64,000 nt of DNA from Pohlia nutans. Its lineage: Eukaryota > Streptophyta > Bryopsida > Bryales > Mniaceae. Position numbers and translations under genes: made by a program. The stretch lies in NCBI GenBank assembly GCA_022496805.1, contig CM040089.1, positions 39,974,372 to 40,038,371 of the forward strand, read 5' to 3'. This document shows positions 1-11,546 of the stretch, piece by piece; position 1 is the stretch's first letter; every line of letters begins with the position of its first letter. The notes below the pieces were generated by a model. It made no database searches. It saw only the letters and a list, made by a program, of their open reading frames with translations, and was not told the DNA's origin.

Positions 1-563
1 CCTACGTGACAAATGGCACTCTCCAAGTCTTGAGCGTCTGGGCAGTGAGTGCAAAGTGGAGCCATTTGACTCACCTACCGAGTGAAAAGCGACGCCTTCT
101 CCTTGTAGTGACTGTGGCTTTTGGATTGCCATTACCGGACATGATGCCAATGCAAATGACATTTTTAACACAACCAATATATGATCCTTCCAAATTTTAC
201 ATTTGATAGCTACTTAAATCGTGGGATCTTGAAGATTACGTTGTGTGTGTCCACCCCCTAAAATTTTTAGTCATTGATTGATTGTAACTATGTTAAAAGG
301 TCATAGCAGTCTGCTCCAGGAATTCTCGCACACTCATTGGCTAAGAGGTTCTGTACCAGCTGAGTTCATGAAAAGTCGCTTTTTGTAAACTAAATCTACC
401 ACTTCAGCATGAGAATTTACAAGAGTACAATTTTATTTGTTTGAAAAAGTCGTTGATGCCTATGCAATGTAGCATAAATTGACACTTTACAACTTAATCG
501 CTACCTAGTTCATAATTGTTAAAATTTTAGGACTTCATAATCTCAAAGCAGCCATTTCTTGCC
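1..563. other. No gene recognised
   Basis: I see no convincing exon here. An open stretch over the first 200 bases has no recognisable motif. The upstream exons of the dehydrogenase ending at 1825 must lie here, in the following kilobase, or before the window; none could be placed. Confidence 0.4.
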
Positions 564-945
564 AGCCATTTCTTGCCATTGTGTCAAGATACCATTGGAC
601 TAGAGGAGAGGGATTAGAATTGATAATGTTAGAAAGCATTAACCTCGTAGCAGGTAGCATTAACTCTTTACTAGCTGAAGAAGCAAGCCTCACTTACTGT
701 TTGGACTCTACATGCATGCTAAACTTCACTTATTCTTTGCTTTTTTATTCAACTACCACATTGATCTTGAGACCCAATGGCTCGAAGTGGCATTGAGATT
801 ATGTCCAATAAATAATTCAAAAGGCAAGCAAGGCTATAGGAGATTGTCGCAAGTCATACCTCCCTCGCTACTGTCGTGTCTCAGTAGCTCCTAACCTGCA
901 GTTATACCCCACAGTCTTACCTGCTTTTGAATTACCTAGTCCATA
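564..945 (+). repeat. Dispersed repeat R1, copy A
   Basis: This roughly 380-bp segment is repeated in inverted orientation at 9955-10304. Shared blocks include the stretch around TGTGTCAAGATACCATTGGA, the one around CATACCTCCCTCG, and the end TTTTGAATTACCTAGTCC. Similarity is patchy, as expected of old copies of an interspersed element. No terminal inverted repeat or target duplication was identified, so the class is unknown. Confidence 0.75.
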
Positions 946-1546
946 ATTCAGGAGTGCACTTTGAGGATCAGATTGATTTAAAACGGATTTATTTAGAGTG
1001 GGTTATAGCTACAATTAAAAAGGGCTAATATTATATATTTGTGGGTTCTAATCCTCAACGATTGAAACTGCAACTTAAGTCAGCTTCAAACTCCTGCATT
1101 GGCATAATTATGCACCTGAAATTGATTGCAAATTATGCTTTTATTTCTGCATGTCGAAAATACTGTAAGAGACTAGAGATCTATTGACAAGACAATCTGT
1201 TCTTAATAATTTCAAATGCTTAACCAGGGGTGCACTCTACATTATGTTTGAGAATCACGTGCGTTCATGACCCCTCCTAAAAACCCCTTTGTATACGAAG
1301 GGTTATATGTCTAAAAACCTTTGTATATAGATCTATTTAGTCCTACGTATATGCTTAATGTAAGTATACGTCAATATTTTCAACTCTAAATATGTTTATT
1401 GTATGTATACGTAATACAACAATGTTCAAATTAATACCCCTTCTGTGCACTCACGTATACTTGTACGTGTTTAGTCCAAGGCACTTAATTAAATATGACT
1501 TAATTAACTATGACTGGATGCTGAATTTAATTTCCATTGCATGCAG

Positions 1547-1825
1547 GGGCATATACCGAGATGGTGGCCAATGATGGAAACAGCAGACTGTGCAAAGAAG
1601 ATCGTAGAAGCGGCGCTGGCTAACCGGCGCTATGCGCTGGTGCCATTCTGGTACTCGTTCAACCTGGTGTTTCGGCTATTTATCCCGGAGTTTCTGGAGA
1701 TTCCTCCGCGCTTGTTCCTTCTGGGCAAACCTCCCAGCAAATCTGTCAAGTCTGTGTTCGACACCCTCCTTGGGGAGGACACCAGCAAACATGCCTTTCA
1801 GTCGCTCCAAGCCTTTGCTGCCTAA
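1547..1825 (+). CDS. Short-chain dehydrogenase/reductase (11-beta-HSD-like), last exon only
   Basis: A 92-codon terminal exon follows a good acceptor (polypyrimidine run then TGCATGCAG) and ends in TAA. The translation contains DCAKKIVEAALANRRYALVP followed by a hydrophobic FWYSFNLVFRLFIPEFLE stretch. This resembles the C-terminal segment of plant hydroxysteroid-dehydrogenase-like SDR proteins, which have a cysteine-alanine-lysine motif, a basic-Tyr turn and an aromatic membrane-associated helix before a variable tail. The Rossmann fold and the YxxxK catalytic motif would be encoded by upstream exons that I cannot place, so the activity is inferred from this tail alone. Another SDR such as a ketoreductase is possible. 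Confidence 0.55.
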   Translation, partial: GHIPRWWPMMETADCAKKIVEAALANRRYALVPFWYSFNLVFRLFIPEFLEIPPRLFLLGKPPSKSVKSVFDTLLGEDTSKHAFQSLQAFAA

Positions 1826-2155
1826 TCACTAAATAATGTTGGGAATACACCATCAACCGGCTTCAAAATACAGAGAGAGTATGTAGACAAGCTACATGAT
1901 CTCAATAAAAAAATCGTTTGAAATAAAGTGACCTACAATTCTACACTAAGGCCCAAACGAGAGTGCCAAAATTTGATGGGTATCTTGTTGCTAGACTAGG
2001 GGCCATGATCATTGGAATAAAGGTTACTTTGATTATAAAAGAAATAAAACTAAGGGCCACCAATGCCCATGTTAAACTAGTTAAAATTGTCAGTCTCCCG
2101 TCTGCATGAAAGTGATTTGATTTGCGAATTTTTATCTTTCATTTCATGTTGCTAG

Positions 2156-2385
2156 GAAGAGGAATGCGACAAAGGATTGCAGTTGCCAAATCTATACAAG
2201 AAGATAATATTGTTGTGGTTAAAGATTTGGGTCCGCTACATTTGGAGACTGTAGGTCAGGACGAAGATGTAGAAGTTGTTTGTCAGAGCACCGGTCCGGT
2301 GGAGCACCAGACTTTAGTCGTCCCCCTTGCGGCAAACCAGGTAGTTGCTCTAGCACACCCAACTAGCGAGGTTCTAATATCATAA
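2156..2385 (+). CDS. Possible exon of an unidentified protein
   Basis: An open stretch of about 76 codons follows a plausible acceptor (CATGTTGCTAG) and ends at TAA 2385. It contains RQRIAVAKSIQEDNIVVVKD followed by a charged and then hydrophobic segment, which reads more protein-like than random AT-rich DNA. I do not recognise the family. There is a weak look of the L4/L1 ribosomal-protein motif (a basic helix before a VVVxDL strand), but too little to name it. No upstream exon is evident. Confidence 0.25.
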
Positions 2386-4745
2386 GGTCGGCAGGCAAAT
2401 AAAAGCAATGCTAGGGGGTGGCAATGAAACATGTATGATGCATTGCAGTGTTGTCTGTAAGTTGTTTGGTTCGAGGAAGGTACTCCGTGAGCCTAGCGTA
2501 TTTCTATTTGGAACCTCATTTTATGGATGTTTTCTTTTGTGCTGCTGGATGTGATTAATATATGTTCACATACTAAGGACTATGTGACTCATATATATTC
2601 ACGTACTAAAGACTATGTGTTTGATTTTGATTATGAATAGAGAAACTATGTCTTTTCAGGATCGTTACTTGTCATGATAGGTTTCTAATGTGATATATCA
2701 AAAGCAAAGAGAATATCAGTGTTATAGCCACAAATGATTTAGATGTCACATCTCATGTGTATATGATGCACAACATCACAGAGTACATGTGTGAATGTCA
2801 TGTTTGCATTGATATATGTTAACACAAAAGATGATGTTGTGGAACTCCAAGAGCCGCAGGCGTTGTTGCATTACTAGTACCAGCGATGAAGATTGAAGAC
2901 CCATAGCCAACATTGCCGTTAGACGAGCGGGAAGGCAACGTGACATCTTTTAGAGAGGTGGGTAGGACGATCTAAGTACCAGAAAGCAAAGGGAAGAGCA
3001 CAAAGAATGTCGACAATGGTCGTGCTCCAAGGAAATCGAGCAAGTTCATCAATTGTACTCCTTCGACTGGTTTGAAGCCCGTAGCACAACATATAAGCAA
3101 GCATGGTCTACTAAGCAGTAGTAGGATGTCAACCTGTTATGTACATGCTCCTATTGATGCCTTGCTTTGTGAATTAGAGAAAATGCCCACCGACGATGAA
3201 CAAGGATGTTTGGGTACTACACCCCACCCATAGTGGCAATCCAATTGCAGCGGGAAAGACTAGGTACAGCTACAAGCCAACGAAGGCAAGACTTTAGTCA
3301 TCCCATAGCGGTCATTGCCATGGGAGGGATAAATGCAGCTTGTTGAAATCATCAAAGTTATCGAGAAGACATTGAAGGTTATGTTTCCTTCAAGGCAACC
3401 CATCAAGGGAATCAAGACAATGCAGGATGTCATGAATGCAGAGTTTGCAGATGAGGCAATGGTGATGTAGGGCTCAGAATATTTGATCAAAAGAAAAAAT
3501 GGCTTTGAGGAGAATGTCTTATACATTCAAGCGCTTCTGGTCACTTGCTCATCAATTAAGTGACTCTTGGACGGGTAGTTGCATGGTACGGTGTACCTAT
3601 TCGATGACCAAAAGAACGTGCATGCAATGCACATTTAGCATTTTAGTCAAAATCACTCTTTTTTAAAACATATTAAAACTCATTGGTGATATTTTGAACT
3701 AATTTTTTTTACTGACAAATGGTGAGATTGATGTATATGAAATCTAAAGATACACTCTTTATTTTTCTAAAGGCTTTACATTAAGAAATATGAATATTTG
3801 AAAGTACCCTTTTGAACAAAAAACACGATGAACATGATAAAAGTTCAACGATGAATATTGTGCACGATTTCTAATCTATTTGCAAATTCAACTCAAAGCC
3901 AATGTGTAATGTCTTATATAGATTACTATAATGATTTTGAATTTCTTCAAATCTTCTTTTACATGCTTAAAATACCTAAATTCTAAAAGATGTTTATATT
4001 AAGTAAAATTGCAATATTGAAAATATTTTTAAATAAAAAATTGCGGAAAGGAATACAACACGTAAAATTCTATGTGCACAAAGAGTTTGAAGGTTAAATT
4101 CCAAAAATTACATTACAAACGAAGTGCATTTGTCAAAAACAATGCATTGTGACTGCATCAAAAATATTACAAATGCATAAGGTTCTCTAATCTAGCAACT
4201 TATTTTTTTAAATTGAACATCACATTTGTATTTTAAGGTATGAATATTAATTACTTTTCATAGTCCTATAAGTTTATTTCCATCCAATAATCTTATATTG
4301 AGCTTGAAAGGTCAGAAAAGGCCAAAAACTACAAACGTGACCGAAAAAGAGGGACACCGTAGTGTGCAACTACCTGGACACGCAAGGACCGATTCTATAA
4401 AAAAACGGCTTATTTTTAACGTTAGGGAGCGGCCCTCAAAGCCCATTTTCTAGTACTAAAGCACCAATCCATCCTTTCATTTGTGTCAACAAAACAAAAC
4501 ATATAAAATTAAAATTAAATAAATTAAATAAAATAAAGATTTAAAATAAATTTAAAATAAAAAATAAAAAAAGAAAAGAAAGCACCAATCCAAAGCGAAG
4601 AATCCAACCAACCAGAGCCTAGCGCCATATCCGCTGAGATAGCGAACCCTTTTCCCACCGCCACCGAATCACTCCGTCCCACAACTCCGTGCACCCTCGT
4701 CGTCTCTCTACACTCTCCCGCTCCTCGATCTCCAACCTCGCAGCG
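2386..4745. other. Intergenic DNA upstream of psaF; possible decayed coding relic near 2.9-3.5 kb
   Basis: Most of this is AT-rich with no gene. Between about 2880 and 3540 base composition rises and short open pieces alternate between frames with stops, as in an old coding or transposon relic; I could not assign it. The last 250 bases before psaF are very A-rich (4500-4580), then change abruptly to the GC-rich psaF leader. No clear TATA box was identified. Confidence 0.4.
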
Positions 4746-5480
4746 ATGGCGTCCGTGGCAATGGCAGCCCTCGTCACGCCCGCATCCCAACCTCTGAGCT
4801 CCAAGTCGAGCACCTTCATCACCACCCCAAACAATAATTCCCTCTTCCTCGCACCCGTCCCATCGCGCACCACTTGCTCCGCCTCCTCACAATCCCCCGA
4901 GCCCACGCACCAAACGGCAGGGAAGCTCGCGACCGCGTTGGCCTTGGCCGCCATTGTGGGCACCAGCGACTTCGTGGCGGAGTCCGCCCGCGCCGACGTC
5001 GCAGGCCTCACCCCCTGCAAGGAGAGCAAGGGCTTCGCCAAGCGGGAGAAGCAGGAGATCAAGAAGCTGGAGTCGCGCCTCAAGCTGTACGCGCCCGAGA
5101 GCGCCCCGGCGTTGGCGATCAATGCCACCATCGAGAAGACCAAGCGCCGGTTCGCATTCTACGGGAGCGAGGGATTGTTGTGTGGAACCGATGGGCTGCC
5201 GCATTTGATCGTGGACGGTGACCAGAAGCACTTGGGCGAGTTCGTGTACCCGGGTCTCGTGTTCTTGTACATTGCAGGGTGGATCGGATGGGTGGGCCGC
5301 GCCTACTTGATCGACGTGAGAACCTCCAAGAAGCCCACGGAGAAGGAGATTATCATCGACGTGCCGCTTGCGCTCCGCATCATGTCCAAGGGCTTGACGT
5401 GGCCTGTGGCCGCCCTTGGCGAGCTCCGCAACGGCAAGTTGATCGAGAAGAGCAGCAACATCACAGTCTCGCCCAGATAA
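4746..5480 (+). CDS. psaF: Photosystem I reaction-centre subunit III precursor (PsaF)
   Basis: Intronless 244-residue precursor. Residues 1-83 form a two-part transit peptide: a Ser/Thr-rich plastid signal, then a hydrophobic Ala-rich stretch (about 62-72) ending in an AxA-type lumenal cleavage site (SARA before DVAGLTPC at residue 84). The mature part (about 161 residues) has the Lys-rich lumenal helix (residues 92-115) that docks plastocyanin or cytochrome c6, the conserved [12 protein letters not shown] segment, one membrane helix (about 168-187, containing [17 protein letters not shown]) and the stromal segment [15 protein letters not shown]. PsaF binds PsaA/PsaB in the thylakoid and speeds electron donation to P700. 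The ATG at 4746 was preferred over an in-frame ATG 57 bases upstream because it gives a normal transit peptide. The tail after GELRNGKL is longer than in flowering-plant proteins. The CDS is far more GC-rich than its surroundings. Confidence 0.97.
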   Translation: MASVAMAALVTPASQPLSSKSSTFITTPNNNSLFLAPVPSRTTCSASSQSPEPTHQTAGKLATALALAAIVGTSDFVAESARADVAGLTPCKESKGFAKREKQEIKKLESRLKLYAPESAPALAINATIEKTKRRFAFYGSEGLLCGTDGLPHLIVDGDQKHLGEFVYPGLVFLYIAGWIGWVGRAYLIDVRTSKKPTEKEIIIDVPLALRIMSKGLTWPVAALGELRNGKLIEKSSNITVSPR

Positions 5481-5789
5481 AGTTTCTTATCCGAGCCTTT
5501 TGCATTGTTTTTTTAAAATTTTGCACTTGTAGCGTAGAAAGACGAAGCAACATTGTTCTTAGGTGACAATGTGTGGTACTCGGTGAGTAAGCTGCTATTA
5601 GAAGCGCAGCTATTGTAGTTTTTGTTGACTTGAAATCTGTCGAAATCTTTGATGACCTCGCACGTGAATGCACGGCTGGTTAACACAATCGCCCTGGTGG
5701 TGAAGTTTTGGGAAGTAAACTGGAAGACGCTTGTTATATTCATATTGGCTGTTCAATTGCTTTTTTAGTTCATCTTCTTTCATGCAGTG
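5481..5789. other. psaF 3' flank
   Basis: Presumed 3' UTR and downstream DNA of psaF. T-rich just after the stop codon. No canonical AATAAA or other feature stands out. Confidence 0.4.
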
Positions 5790-6077
5790 TGTAAGGTAGG
5801 AGGCTCTAAACCCCCCCTTTAAGGGTTGTGGCATTATGAGGACACAAGGAGAACTGAGCATGATTTTTCACTAGAAGACAAATCCAAGCAAAGACCAACA
5901 TACTTTGAATCAAAAAATTTGGATGTTCCTAAAATTAGTTATGAATTTCTGAAGTTGAAATGACATGGGTTCTAAAGTGGTGCTCTTCACCATGGGTACA
6001 TCCAAAATTTCAAAATGTTCGTCCTTGGTAGAGTGCGGGTTTAGAACCGTGGCGGGTTTAGAGCCCTTTACCTTACA
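5790..6077. mobile_element. MITE with CTCTAAACCC-type termini (copy M1)
   Basis: The ends are inverted repeats about 24 bp long: TGTAAGGTA, a few mismatches, then GGCTCTAAACCC on the left (5790-5814) and its complement on the right (6051-6077). The core GGCTCTAAACCC is perfect. The 288-bp size and the CTCTAAA core resemble elements at 43191-43469 and 63218-63491, though the outermost bases differ. No coding capacity. Confidence 0.65.
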
Positions 6078-6135
6078 TGTACACTTGCTTATTTGTTGTG
6101 CACATTTTATGTCTTGAATTTTGTATGATTTACAA

Positions 6136-6487
6136 CTAGCTTGACCCGTGCCGGCCACCGGCACATAAAATATTTCAAAATTTCAAAAAAACTCAATGTA
6201 TTTATAATAGTCATATTTTCCCAAAGGTCAACATTGAGGTTTAAAATTGGTATTTTGAATAACCTTTAAAATGACCTTTGAAATAACCTTTGAAATCATT
6301 TATTAAGAAGATATTTAAAATGACCTTTGAAATAACCTTTGAAATCATTTATTAAGAAGATATTTAACCTTTGAAATAACCTCGCAGGTTCCACTCCAGA
6401 ACTTAGTCAAATAATCACTTATTCCATGTGTAAAATGTCATGCACGGACAGACACACAAAAAACACCCTTCTTTCTTATTATATAGA
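6136..6487 (-). mobile_element. Non-autonomous Helitron, 352 bp
   Basis: Read on the minus strand it begins TCTATATAATAAGAAAGAAG, the usual plant Helitron 5' end, and finishes with a hairpin (GTGCCGG, loop, CCGGCAC at 6149-6165) about 9 bases before a terminal CTAG. It lies between A and T, the normal Helitron target, with no target duplication or terminal inverted repeats. Internally a roughly 50-bp unit (6264-6311 and 6312-6362) is tandemly repeated. No Rep/helicase coding, so it would depend on an autonomous element. Confidence 0.85.
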
Positions 6488-7213
6488 TATCCGTGAGGAC
6501 TGGTTCAATTAGGAGGAGAGGTTATATGAGTCTCATGTACCGGTAGTCTTTTTTGTAATTTTTAATCGCATATTCGTCAGCTCTTGAACTCGTCACTGTA
6601 ATCCCCTTATATCATAACATAACTGTTTTTTTCGTATCAAACTCATGGTTCGTAGACGTCTAGTGCGGTCAGTGCACATGGCATATATAAGTAGAAATCA
6701 GGACGTCGAATGTGAGCTGATTGACTTTGGAAATTCTGCAACATAGTTCAAGGCTAATTTAGGTTTGTGATCAGGACCTGATTACTTCAAACTTCAGCAA
6801 TTCATAACTTATTCATACAGTATCCAAATAATATGTATCTTAGTGCGCCACAGGAACGGACTTCTACCTTAGTTGTTGCACCAATTTGAAATTTTCAAGC
6901 AGATATCTTTGCTCCAGACATCTTTCCATTTGCACGATCAAAACAAGTGCAATGACATGAAATGTGACCAGTTGACCACACTAATGAGGGGAGAGACAAT
7001 CCAAGTCAGATCATTATTCCTTCCTCTTTGTAGCACATTCATATCAATTGTAAGAGGAGCAGGGATCTTTCAATCTGTTAACTACCTTGCTCCCATATCC
7101 AAACAGTAGCACCATATAATGAAACGGTTGCTGCCAAAACTAGTACACACAACGATCTGTACTGTACACATGAAACTGAGCATTCAATGTTTTTTCTTTC
7201 CCCAGTGGTCGTT
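6488..7213. other. Intergenic DNA downstream of the metacaspase
   Basis: Contains the 3' flank of the minus-strand metacaspase. No gene or repeat recognised. Confidence 0.4.
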
Positions 7214-9500
7214 CTAGTAACCGATGAACACAGCGTCGGCATTGTGGTCAGCGCAGTAGAGGCACGGGTGCTGCTTGAAGCCCTGGGACTGAAGCGTTTT
7301 GCGCACTTGCAAAATGAGATCCCGGTTGGAAATAGGTGCATTCGTTTGGTTCAAAACAACCTGGATAGCGTTGCTGAAGGCGCCGTAGGACTCCCCATGC
7401 GCCGGTTGGGCATCCGCCGAAGTCTCGTTGGACTGACATCCGCTCAGCAAGACGCCCACGTCCCTGGACCTGTAGTCGTCACCCCGCCCATACTTCCCTG
7501 GCCCATACTTCCCTGGCACATTCTCTGCTGCCGCCATGTAATGCGCAGCTTCCTGTGAACTTTGGCTCTCCAGCTTCGTTGACAGCAACTGCGTGGCCAG
7601 TGAAGACACGGCGCCCAGGATGCCCACTTGACCATGTGCCCTCTTCTGGTAGTTGCAGAAATCATCAAACCATCAAAAACACCTCAATCTACAAGTGGCG
7701 GCCTGGCAGCCATTCAAGAATCTGAGGAGCTGCGTTATAAGCCATTTTATGATTTGATGTTGTGTTATGATTAAGGGGTGTCACACCTCTTTCTTCCCAT
7801 TCTCAATCTTCAGGGAATGCATACTCCTTGCATTGTGGAGGACCCATTCTATGAAGATTGAGAAGTTTCATTCTTCTCTTATCCTCCAGAGGTGAAGAAT
7901 GGGCGTGAAGATTGAGAAGCTGTGGAAAAGATGAACAAGCCATGTTCATTCTCATTCTTCACACAGCCTCAAGGGGAGTCACACCTTCTTCATAGAGAAT
8001 GGCCACGATTCTCTCCCAAGGTTCTCAATCTCCAAAGAATCAAACTTCGCGGAAGAGGTGCGACAACCCCTATGCCACTTGAACAGTGAGAAAGTATTTA
8101 CCTGAAGTTGCTCAAGCGCCAGCTTGGCAAATAACTTGACCATGGGACTGGCATCTTTCCCGAACATGTCGAACAGAGTAGTGCGGATGTTGCCCACTTC
8201 CACGCGGTGACCGACGCGCTCGCTGAGGAGCTGGGTCAACATACCAATGGGAATCTCCCTGGAAATCATAGCCGACGAGGAGGAGTATCTCACATGATCA
8301 TGGCCATGGCCACCACCACGTTCATAGCTGGTGCCATACTCTTCCTCTCCTCCGTGCTGCGCATCTCCATACTCATGCCTCCTGCCATGTCGCTCATACG
8401 TTTCCACTTCTGGCTCGCCATAGCCGTCCCTTCGGTAGTGACTGATTCGTTCCTCGAATCTCGTATCGGTGCTACCACCACCGTGATGGAAATCCTTGGT
8501 GTGAGAACTACGGTTGTTGAAGGCCTGAAATCCTTGTTGCATCAGCCCTAAGAGATCGCCCACGCCACCACTACCACCGCCACTAGAATGGTGAATAGAG
8601 AGAGGTCCGCCTCCGATCTGCTCTTTGGCGGCGTCGATCAGTCCTCCACTGTGACAGGAATCGGAGATGAACGTGAATGTGGCACCTGGCGGTATCTTGT
8701 TCACCAGGTCTCTGAAATCGTCATCTGGAAAGCCCCCAAAAGAACACTGTCTATGAGAGATTTTAGACTCCAAATAGTTCCCCTCATTCAAACATGCTCG
8801 TCTGAATAATGACGATAACCTTTCATAAGCATAGTAGCGAACGTTGTCTGGTGAAATGGTGTCACTTTTAAGAATAACAATGACACTGTACTGTAGAATA
8901 GTGGCTGAGAGAAATAGTGGCAATGTTGAGAACCATGAGAACGGAAGTCCTATATCAAGTACATCTCTCCTCAAAACTAATGCAATTCTCGAAGACTGAC
9001 ATGGAACCCTAATATCATGAAAGAGAGAGATCAATGAGTGACCTGTGAGCAGATTCATATCAGTAGGCACAATTGCTTCCTCAGCTTCGGTCTCATCAAC
9101 AACACCGCCCTCGGATGGGACCTGCAGGCGGGCACAGATCGACAGACATTACTACCAACCCTAAAAATGACGATCTAGGGTTATTTCTTTTGCGTTCGCC
9201 AATTGAATAGAAAATTTAAAAATGCTGTCTCACCTGCGTGCCATGGCCACTGTAATGGAACACCAGAGCATCGCCAGGTTGCGCACCGCGGATCAACTTG
9301 GCAAGGTACGAGCGGATGTTGGCGCCGGTGGGCTGCACCCCGGACGGATTGGTGTCCAGCAGCACCAAGATGTCGGACTCCGCAAACCCGAACCGTGTGA
9401 CCAGCGTCTTGTACATGCGCTTCACGTCGTTGGCACAGCCATGCAGCTCCACTTTCGTGCCCGGGTAGTTGCACCCCACCAGTAGTGCTCTCTTCGCCAT
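7214..9500 (-). CDS. Type II metacaspase
   Basis: Four exons (9500-9234, 9121-9043, 8724-8102, 7645-7214) with GT-AG introns join into an uninterrupted 466-residue frame. Metacaspases are Ca2+-dependent cysteine proteases that cut after Arg/Lys in cell death, wounding and proteostasis. The start [15 protein letters not shown] matches type II enzymes. The catalytic His is H86 (HYSGHGT) and the catalytic Cys is C139 (SDSCHSGG), the same numbers as in Arabidopsis MC4. The p10 part has ISGCQ-like [25 protein letters not shown] and a GLYC-like PCLYCAD end. There is no N-terminal LSD1 zinc finger, which excludes type I. The p20-p10 linker (about 155-290) is unusually long and rich in Gly, His, Tyr and Arg, making the protein longer than typical 370-430-residue relatives. 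A small direct duplication encodes [10 protein letters not shown] in exon 4. A T-rich stretch ending in CAG just before the ATG suggests a 5' UTR intron. Confidence 0.95.
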
Positions 9501-9954
9501 CGCTCAGTCTCCACAATCTGAAAAAACACCCCAAAATAGTACACTGTAACACTCTCCTCTCGTAATCTTTTGAGAAATTTTGCGAGCAGTTTCGAGCATT
9601 TACCATCATGCATTAGATTGCAAATCCTAACTCGAGAAACATTACAGAGATCCACAGTCTACAATTCAAAAGTGCCGATAACTTACTGTGATTACTCTGC
9701 GAGCAGCTTCAGATTCAATAGACGTCCTTCCGATCTACTGTACTATGAATTCCAGGGACTGTATGCTCCTAGTACAATGAAAGCGATGATGCGCAACAAT
9801 GATCCATTTGTCGCAGCAAGTGTCTTTTCTTCGGTGGCGACTGGACAGCATATAAGCACCTCACTTGGTGCTTGGCAAGTCTCTCATCCACAATACCGGT
9901 ACACTAGAGTCTACCCTCTAAAAGACTAAAACGGGTATTTAGTATGTAGTACCG
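9501..9954. promoter_or_regulatory. Upstream region of the metacaspase gene
   Basis: Presumed 5' UTR and promoter of the minus-strand metacaspase. TTTTTTCAG directly 5' of the leader looks like a 5' UTR intron acceptor. An imperfect hairpin (AGCACC...GGTGCT) lies near 9855-9872. No TATA box could be assigned with confidence. Confidence 0.35.
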
Positions 9955-10304
9955 GACTAGGTAATTCAAAAGCTGAGGTATAACCCCAGGTCAGGACCTA
10001 CCGAGCGACGGCAGTGACGAGGGAGGTATTTGCTGTGGCTCGGTATTTCCTGGCCTGTGATTGTCTCCCATAGTCTTTGCCTGCTTTTGAATTACCGGAC
10101 ATAATCTCTATCCAAGCCACTTTGAGCCATTGGATCTCAAGAAAGCAAAGAAAAAGTGAAGTTAAGCATTCAAAACAGTGAGTCAGGTTGCTTCTTGATG
10201 AAGAGTTGATACTACTTGCTAAGAAGTTGATGTTGTTTAGCATTATCAGTTCTAATCCCTCTCCTCTAGTCCAATGGTATCTTGACACAATGGCAAGAAG
10301 AGGC
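9955..10304 (-). repeat. Dispersed repeat R1, copy B (inverted)
   Basis: Reverse-complement copy of the repeat at 564-945, ending with the same TTTTGAATTACCTAGTCC and the same TGTGTCAAGATACCATTGGA blocks. It lies upstream of the metacaspase. Class unknown. Confidence 0.75.
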
Positions 10305-11546
10305 TGCATTGAGATCATGTAGTTCTTGTGTTCCTCCTCGCACGGTTCGATGTGAGATCTTGAATAAACAAACGTCGAACAGGCTTTTTAATGTACGCCA
10401 GTTTCACTGAAGTTTCACGGGAGATATTTCGTTATTACAGCCACTAATCATTTGCCATGTTGTACACTTAACTTCCGATTCATGAGAATGGATGTGCTTT
10501 TAGGCCAACGGACTTCTCGTCTCCAGTGATATTAAGTACAAAATAACAAGTCACAACCTCAGTCAAAAGGACCCACCTAGGCATGTGTGTAATGCAATTC
10601 CACAGACAATAAAAATCTAGTTCTTTCAAACCACGAGCCTTTTTGGATTGACTCCTTCTGTTGTCAAATGGAAGTTGCTGGCAACAAGGTTTCATTTTCT
10701 TTAGTGCCTTGAAGACCATTTCCAATGGCTTGCTGAAATATTAGCGGGTTTTGCGTATCAACGAGCAGGTAAGAATAATCGCTTTATCGCCAGGTCTCGT
10801 TGCAGATTTGTGTCCACCTTTTGCAGCCAGTTTTCATAAGTGGTGTGTAAAATCGAAAGAGTGAAATGGAGGTAAATTGGTTAAAGTGCATCCTGATTTA
10901 ACAATTAGAGGGAAAAAAAGTTGTTGATTCAAGAAACCTACCTCGGTCAGCAAGTTTTTTTTTAACAATTGGAAGAGAAAAATGGTTCACAAGTTCGGAC
11001 TGCCATGTGAGGAGACAACGAGACCCCAGATAATTCACTGAACTTTGAACCTGTATTCAACCCAGTGACTAGCAAGGGGAATCAACTGAAAACGAAAGAA
11101 AAAAGGTGAGCAGAAGATTCCAATTGCAAAAGTTCAAGCGACGAATCTGAGTGAATGAATGAATGGGTCTCATATTCACTTGGACATAGGTCTTCACAAT
11201 GAAGTGATACAACAGCGATGCTTTTAAAAGACTGTACTACAAGTGTTTGCAAGTACAACTTATCCATCCCATTCTTGTGCAGTTGAGTTGCTGGTGTCTG
11301 CAAACACCAGAGACCTAGGTGGTGTAATTGGATAAAGAAAGCCTTGCTTACAACGCATGTTGTATCTCTTTGCAAAAAGTACCAGTGTCTCCCCTATTTA
11401 CCTTTAAAAAAGCCTAAGAGATAAATATAAAACATGTGAGAGCTATCTCTGGATCCCAGGGACCTCAAAGTCAGCTTGATCACAGCTTCCAACCTTGAAG
11501 GAGACAGGGAAGTGACTAGCAATTATCAAAATTCTCGAAAGCAAAT
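10305..11546. other. Intergenic DNA downstream of ALADIN
   Basis: AT-rich, about 1.2 kb. The part nearest 11546 should hold the ALADIN 3' UTR. Several short open frames occur but none has a recognisable motif or splice context. Confidence 0.4.

Noticed and set aside
2919..3526. Open stretches at 2.9-3.5 kb as a gene
   Set aside because: The open pieces change frame, are interrupted by stops and match no family I know.
4887..5231. Opposite-strand and shifted open frames over psaF
   Set aside because: Shadows of a GC-rich coding sequence; they lack independent motifs.
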